From Saccharopolyspora endophytica (GTDB lineage: Bacteria > Actinomycetota > Actinomycetes > Mycobacteriales > Pseudonocardiaceae): a stretch of 64,000 nucleotides of DNA. This document shows positions 59,874 through 64,000 of this stretch, in pieces. The notes beneath the pieces are model-generated. The model worked only from the letters and a program-made list of their open reading frames with translations, was not told the DNA's origin and did no database searches. The stretch lies in NCBI RefSeq assembly GCF_018070075.1, contig NZ_JAGPXE010000003.1:62001-126000 (forward strand), read 5' to 3'. Position 1 is the stretch's first letter; every line of letters begins with the position of its first letter. The position numbers were made by a program, and so were the translations under genes.

Positions 59874-60259
59874 ATTCGGGCCTGCGGACCGGTCAAGGAC
59901 GAATCGGCTACGCATCCGGGGTGGTGCAGTTATGCGAACGTTCTGACCTGCGATGACGGATGGAATAGTCGGATCACCCGGATTTTCCCAATCCGATTGC
60001 CATTTTTCCCGAGAGCTGGAGAGCTGCAACGGAATTCGGCAGTATGACGCAGCGCAATGGGCTGATCGGTCACGTGGCGAGAAATGATCACCAATCCGCG
60101 AAGATCATTGTTCCAGTCTCCGGAATTGCACTGCAACCCGACGTCGGTCACCCCGCGAAGTGGAGCCGTACCGCGATTGCGGGGTTCACGACCGTGGTGA
60201 TGTGCGCGGGCAATCGGGCGGTGAACCGTCGAGGATCGATTCCCGGGCAGGCCACAACG

Positions 60260-60287
60260 CGCCCTCTCGGGAGTCCGGGGGAGGGCG
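60260..60287 (-). terminator. Terminator of the phytoene-desaturase-like gene
   Basis: A 7-bp perfect stem CGCCCTC/GAGGGCG with 14-base loop begins 3 bases after the leftward stop codon. Confidence 0.5.
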
Positions 60288-60290
60288 GGT

Positions 60291-61871
60291 TCAGCGGGTG
60301 CGCTTGATGAGGGCGTTGGCGGCCGCGTAGCCGGAACCGCCGCCCATGCCGGGGCCCGGGTGGGTGGAGGCTCCGATGTGCCAGAGGCCGGGGATGGGCG
60401 TGGCGTGGTTGCCCGCCGCGGGCAGCGGTCGCCACAGGTAGTTCTGGTCGAGCTCGGTGCTGCCTCCGTAGGGGTCGCCCTCGGCGGCGCTGGGGTTGTG
60501 CGCCGTGAGCTCCGGCGGGCTGATGATGTCGACCGCGCACACCAGGTCGTGCAGGCCGGGGGCGTGGGCGTTGAGCCGGTCGAGCACCCGGCGCGCGTAG
60601 CCCTCGGCCAGCTCGCGGGTCCAGCCCTGGCTGGTGTCGAGCTCTCCGGCGGAGTCGCCGAGCGGGTGGAACGGGAGTTCCTGCAGCTGCAGCCACAGCG
60701 ACGCCGCGCCCCGGGGCACGCGGGTCTCGTCCAGCAGGTACTGGCTGCCCACGACGACGGTGGGGCGGCGCGGCAGGAGTCCCGCTTCGGCTTCGGCGCA
60801 GGCGATGCCGGTGCTCGACGAGCCGTCGGTGAGGTGCACGATCGGGAACGCCGCCAGCCGCTCGTCGCGCCACTTCAGCGGCGCGGCCAATGCGACGTGG
60901 ATCTGCATCGCCGCTCGCCCGTACCGGAACTTCTCGGCCTGGCGCACCAGCTGGGGCTTGACGGCGCTGGGCGGCAGCAGCCGGCCGTAGAGCGCGGAGG
61001 GCGCGACCGAGGCCATCACACCGTGCCGCGCGCGCAGCACCCGGCCGCCCGCGACGACACCGATCGCGCGGCCGTCCTCGACGAGGACGCGCTCGACCTC
61101 GGTGTCGGTCTGGACCTGCACGCCCAGCGAGTCCAGCAGCTTGGAGAAGGCGGTCACGAAGTTGCCCGCGCCGCCCTCCACGACGGGCAGGCCGGCGCCG
61201 TGCAGCCCGGCGGCGAGCAGGCCGGTCATCAGCCCGCCGGAGGCGTGGTCCGGTCCCAGCCCGGCGTGCAGCAGCCAGGGCGTGAAGAGGTGGTCGACCT
61301 CGTGACCTCGGAACTCGCGCCGGTACAGGGCGCGGCCGCTGGTGGCGAGCTGCCGCAGCCAGCCCTCGGCGCCGCGCACGCCACCGGTGTTGATCAGCTT
61401 GGCTCCCTCCCACAGCATCGACCAGGACCGCAGCTCGCCGCCGAGCATCCGGTTGATGGCGGCGATGTTGGCGCCGATCCGGTCCAGCATGGACAGGTAG
61501 GCGTCGCGGTCGGCGTCGTGCTCGAAGGCTTCGACGGTCGTGGCCGGGTCGCGGTGGCTCGTCGTCACGCGGCCGTCGTCGGCGACGCTGGCCGCGGCCC
61601 AGGAGTCGGTGTTGCGGTAGGCCAGCCCGTGCTCGTGCAGCTGCGGACCGAGGGAGGCGTAGGCCGGGCCCGCCAGGAACAGCGGGTGCCACGACGAGTA
61701 GGTGTCGTGGATGTAGCCGGGGACGGTGCGCTGCTCGGATGCGATGAACCCGCCGAGCCGGTCGTTGCGCTCCAGCAGCAGCACGGACCGGCCCGCCCGT
61801 GCCAGTTCGGCCGCGGCGACCAGGCCGTTGATGCCGGCTCCGACGACGATCACATCGCTTTCGGCGCTCAT
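60291..61871 (-). CDS. Phytoene-desaturase-like FAD-dependent oxidoreductase
   Basis: This 526-residue flavoprotein of the phytoene desaturase/PYROXD2 family has the N-terminal dinucleotide motif 'VIVVGAGINGLVAAAELARAG' with 'LLLERNDRLGG', and a C-terminal FAD segment 'GLWHIGASTHPGPGMGGGSGYAAANALIK', the hallmark of this family. No crtB or crtE genes are nearby, so carotenoid synthesis is unlikely; relatives act on unknown lipids or isoprenoids. It is a single gene with its own terminator. Upstream is an MFS transporter in the same direction 78 bases away. Confidence 0.86.
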   Translation of the reverse strand: MSAESDVIVVGAGINGLVAAAELARAGRSVLLLERNDRLGGFIASEQRTVPGYIHDTYSSWHPLFLAGPAYASLGPQLHEHGLAYRNTDSWAAASVADDGRVTTSHRDPATTVEAFEHDADRDAYLSMLDRIGANIAAINRMLGGELRSWSMLWEGAKLINTGGVRGAEGWLRQLATSGRALYRREFRGHEVDHLFTPWLLHAGLGPDHASGGLMTGLLAAGLHGAGLPVVEGGAGNFVTAFSKLLDSLGVQVQTDTEVERVLVEDGRAIGVVAGGRVLRARHGVMASVAPSALYGRLLPPSAVKPQLVRQAEKFRYGRAAMQIHVALAAPLKWRDERLAAFPIVHLTDGSSSTGIACAEAEAGLLPRRPTVVVGSQYLLDETRVPRGAASLWLQLQELPFHPLGDSAGELDTSQGWTRELAEGYARRVLDRLNAHAPGLHDLVCAVDIISPPELTAHNPSAAEGDPYGGSTELDQNYLWRPLPAAGNHATPIPGLWHIGASTHPGPGMGGGSGYAAANALIKRTR

Positions 61872-61949
61872 CCAGCCGACCTTCCCGGGGCCCGCGAGCC
61901 CATATCACCACATCAATCGGAAAGATCTTCGCATTTGAACCTATACCGA

Positions 61950-63251
61950 TCAAGACTTGGCGGTGGGAAGGGTTTTCGGGAATCCGGGTCGGTGCCACCG
62001 CCCGCACAGCACCGCCGAGCTCAGCGACAGCACCGCGGCGAGCGCCAGCGCGACCGGTGCACCCCACGCCGCCAGCGCCACCCAGCCGAGCCCGATGCCG
62101 ACCACGCCGCTGACGGCCTTCGCGCTGTAGACCAGCCCGTGCACCTCGATGCTGCGGTGCTGGCCGAAGCACTCCCTGGCCAGCGCGGCGAACAGCGGGT
62201 AGAAGGCCCCACCACCGGCTCCGGCGACCGTCGCCCCGGCCACCAGCCACCCGGCGGAGGCCTGCTCGATGCCGATGAGCAGCAGCACCTGGCCTGCGGC
62301 CTGCACGGTCACCACCCAGCGCAGCGTCCGGCGGCGGCCGAGGCGGGCGGCGATCGCCATCGCCAGCGTCCGGCCCGCGCCGTTGGTGGCCACGAACAGG
62401 GCGATCGCCGCGACCGGGGACAGGGGTGCGGCCAGCAGCGCCAGGAAGGCCGCGTCGAACAGCGAGACCGCCGCCGCGCAGAACAGGCTCGCCGCCATCA
62501 CCGCGAGCGCCGGGGTCCGCAGCGCCTCGGTGGCCGAGAACTCCCGCGCGGCGGGCGGGTTCGCCCGCGCCCAGCGGTGGTGGTCGACGTGCGCCGGCCA
62601 CCAGTGCCGCGGCGGGTCGGCGATGAGCAGTCCGCACGCGGTGACGGCCACGAGCAGCGCGGGGGCGAAGGCGGTCAGCCCGGCCTCGACGTGCCGGGGT
62701 GCCAGGGCGAGGGCGATGACGAACGGGGTGGCGCCGTAGGCGAACGCGCCGGTGACGACGCCGACGCGGGCCGGGGAGTTCTCCGGGAACCACTTCTCGG
62801 TGGTGGAGGTGCAGGCGGCGTAGACCAGCCCCGCTCCGATCCCGCCGAGCACGGCGTACCCGGCGGCCACGCCCTGACCGAGGCTGAGAACGCCTGCGGC
62901 GCAGAGGAAGCCGCCGGTGATGAGCATCGCCCGAGGTCCGGTCCGGTCGTGCTGGCGCAGGTGGGCGCCGGGCAGTCCGGCGCCGGCCTGCAGCACCGCC
63001 CAGGCGGCCAGGGTCCAGCAGAGTCCGGCCAGGTCGTGCCCGGCGGCGAGCAGTCCGGGGATGGCCGCGCCGAAGGCGTACTGCATGGTTCCTACCAGCA
63101 GCATCGGCAGCCAGCAGGCCCACAGCATCGCCGCGCGGGGCAGGCCGGTGAGCTCGCGCGGTCGCTCGCCGACCCGGTAGCGGCGGCCGTGGTGGTCGCG
63201 CGCCTCCAGGTTCGGCGTGTGCAGTCCGATCATCGCCCACTTCTCGCGCAT
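61950..63251 (-). CDS. MFS transporter, oxalate/formate antiporter (OFA)-like
   Basis: This 433-residue transporter has about 12 helices. The cytoplasmic lead 'DHHGRRYRVGERPRELTGLPR' is a feature of actinobacterial OFA-type MFS proteins; 'GGIGAGLVYAACTSTTEKWFPE' is the central OFA signature (x-G-x-G-x3-Y...KWFP). Members exchange small mono- or dicarboxylates such as oxalate and formate. Start uncertain: ATG 63251, or GTG 63290, or beyond. The palindrome at 63320-63332 lies in its promoter region. It may supply or export the substrate of the oxidase gene downstream, though this is only by position. Confidence 0.83.
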   Translation of the reverse strand: MREKWAMIGLHTPNLEARDHHGRRYRVGERPRELTGLPRAAMLWACWLPMLLVGTMQYAFGAAIPGLLAAGHDLAGLCWTLAAWAVLQAGAGLPGAHLRQHDRTGPRAMLITGGFLCAAGVLSLGQGVAAGYAVLGGIGAGLVYAACTSTTEKWFPENSPARVGVVTGAFAYGATPFVIALALAPRHVEAGLTAFAPALLVAVTACGLLIADPPRHWWPAHVDHHRWARANPPAAREFSATEALRTPALAVMAASLFCAAAVSLFDAAFLALLAAPLSPVAAIALFVATNGAGRTLAMAIAARLGRRRTLRWVVTVQAAGQVLLLIGIEQASAGWLVAGATVAGAGGGAFYPLFAALARECFGQHRSIEVHGLVYSAKAVSGVVGIGLGWVALAAWGAPVALALAAVLSLSSAVLCGRWHRPGFPKTLPTAKS

Positions 63252-63319
63252 CGGTGTCACCGTCCGCTCGGCTCGGGTGTTGCTGCTCACAAGGACTTCG
63301 CCAACCGGACATCCCAACG

Positions 63320-63332
63320 GCATACTGTATGC
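63320..63332. promoter_or_regulatory. Palindromic operator upstream of the OFA transporter
   Basis: GCATAC-T-GTATGC is a perfect 6-bp inverted repeat with one central base, between the transporter and the divergent small ORF. GntR/FCD repressors often bind such ATAC-n-GTAT dyads. The cognate regulator is not beside it. Confidence 0.6.
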
Positions 63333-63361
63333 AAGGCACGAATCGGGAGGAGGTGAGCACA

Positions 63362-63550
63362 ATGCGGATCATCGGCAACATCCTGCGCCGTCTCGAACGC
63401 ATGCCGCGCGGGTTCGCGGCGGACGGGCGCATGCTGGGACTGGCCACGTCCGCCGCGATCGAATCGGCTCGTCAGGACGACCGGCGCGGTGGCGCGCGGC
63501 CCGAGCCGACGCACGTCGACGAGGGGCGACTCGTCAACGCGCGCGGCTGA
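63362..63550 (+). CDS. Small basic hypothetical protein (62 residues)
   Basis: This short ORF begins with an excellent ribosome site (GGAGGAGGTGAG) before ATG 63362. The product starts amphipathic and basic ('MRIIGNILRRLERMPRG') and then has 'MLGLATSAAIESAR' and a charged, polar tail. It has no clear membrane span and no family I recognise. The strong ribosome site and the operator-like palindrome 30 bases upstream suggest it is really expressed. Confidence 0.55.
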   Translation: MRIIGNILRRLERMPRGFAADGRMLGLATSAAIESARQDDRRGGARPEPTHVDEGRLVNARG

Positions 63551-63575
63551 TCGTCGGTGGTGGTGACCGGTGCGC

Positions 63576-63986
63576 TCATCTCCCGGCACCACCCCGGACC
63601 AGCCGTTCCTGCACCCACACGAAACCGATCGCGAACCCCACGCTGATCAGCGCCTGGTAGATCAGGAACGAAACCGGTTGCGGCGGCAGCGAGAAGCTGT
63701 CGCCCACCGCCAGCCTGGTGCCCACCTCCTGCACCAGCCGCGCCAGCGGGAACGCGATCAGCCAGTACAGCGCGACGGGTGCGAACGCGCCACCGCGCAG
63801 CACCCCGCGCAGCCGCAGCGCGCTGCACCCCGCGCCGAAGGCCGCCAGCGGCACCGCCAGCATCAGCCCGGCCGTGACCGCCCACGCCGGCGGTGCGCCG
63901 GCGACCAGCGTGAACAATGCGGTGAACAGCCCGGCGACGGAGCCGATGACCAGACCCGGGGCGGTGATCCTCGTCGTCTCGGTCAT
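63576..63986 (-). CDS. Small integral membrane protein
   Basis: This 136-residue hydrophobic protein has about four membrane helices (near 10-30, 35-55, 65-82 and 103-125). There is a Gly/Ala-rich second helix with a Cys, and a basic C-terminal end ('VQERLVRGGAGR'). No family with known function is recognised; it is a typical actinobacterial orphan membrane protein. The ATG at 63986 lies 14 bases from the window edge, so its ribosome site is only partly visible. It is convergent with the 62-residue ORF. Confidence 0.75.
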   Translation of the reverse strand: MTETTRITAPGLVIGSVAGLFTALFTLVAGAPPAWAVTAGLMLAVPLAAFGAGCSALRLRGVLRGGAFAPVALYWLIAFPLARLVQEVGTRLAVGDSFSLPPQPVSFLIYQALISVGFAIGFVWVQERLVRGGAGR

Positions 63987-64000
63987 GTCAGCTCACGACC

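Larger units (their letters stand above)
59740..60290. other. AT-richer intergenic region upstream of the AA10 gene
   Basis: These 551 bases hold no gene I can support. The DasR-like box at 59858-59873 is the main element. The GC content drops clearly at 59930-60140 ('GGAATAGTCGGATCACCCGG', 'ATTTTTCCC'), which may hold promoter elements. The right end carries the terminator hairpin of the oxidase gene at 60260-60287. Confidence 0.6.

Noticed and set aside
60044..60307. An 87-codon plus-strand frame upstream of the AA10 gene
   Set aside because: No ribosome site, no recognisable domain, and it runs into the terminator hairpin of the convergent oxidase gene.
60291..61871. Carotenoid biosynthesis gene crtI
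   Set aside because: The family is broad and no crtB, crtE or other carotenoid gene is in the window; only the general fold is supported.

Overview
The window is high-GC actinobacterial chromosome with dense genes, frequent GTG and TTG starts and many 4-base start/stop overlaps. Lipoproteins with IdeR/DmdR-type iron control, a small zinc-finger protein, DUF5313, an LCP ligase and a DasR-like site upstream of an AA10 chitin monooxygenase all fit the Pseudonocardiaceae. Saccharopolyspora or a close relative is my inference, not proven here. No rRNA, tRNA, insertion sequence, phage or CRISPR array is visible. The content is accessory: catabolism, transport, regulators and secreted enzymes.

Layout. 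0-4.5 kb: two siderophore-type binding lipoproteins flank an SDR; the second has a clear iron box and is followed by a PPOX flavoprotein and a convergent MFS exporter. 4.5-9.4 kb: an amidohydrolase, DUF59, alcohol dehydrogenase and ABM operon runs away from an AcoR/MimR-like activator. This is the accessory part of a propane/acetone monooxygenase locus, but the hydroxylase itself is missing. 9.4-15.5 kb: dehydrogenase and SMP-30 lactonase, a secreted NPP1-like protein, a Nudix protein, a regulator remnant, and a PDR-type reductase with a second PPOX protein and an AraC regulator. 15.6-24.8 kb: hydrolases, GntR, cupin with MarR, two DJ-1/PfpI proteins, a flavoprotein-methyltransferase fusion, and an XRE regulator and methionine aminopeptidase sharing twin operators. 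24.8-38.9 kb: dienelactone hydrolase, HelD, a molybdenum hydroxylase operon, an aminotransferase, a transporter coupled to a PLP lyase, an esterase, a P450 and a CAP protein.

38.9-43.8 kb is a hydroxyquinol pathway (AraC, FAD hydroxylase, maleylacetate reductase, intradiol dioxygenase). Its hydroxylase is frameshifted in a slippage-prone tract. 43.8-47.0 kb is an unrecognised three-gene operon: a winged-helix-like protein, a coiled-coil zinc-ribbon protein and a large protein ending in a PD-(D/E)XK nuclease domain. It is the best candidate here for an undescribed system. 47.4-51.9 kb is a LysR-controlled set of a Rieske ferredoxin, two amidohydrolases and a haloacetate-dehalogenase-like enzyme. 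51.8-64 kb holds an LCP ligase, GNAT, LarA-like protein, DUF5313, threonine ammonia-lyase, a frameshifted PhoD, the AA10 enzyme, a phytoene-desaturase-like oxidase, an OFA-type MFS transporter next to a palindrome and a 62-residue ORF, and a small membrane protein.

Themes: most catabolic modules sit beside their own regulator, and several have palindromic operators readable in the sequence. Several modules are incomplete (hydroxylase missing, two frameshifts, a regulator remnant), which suggests either module decay or residual sequence error.
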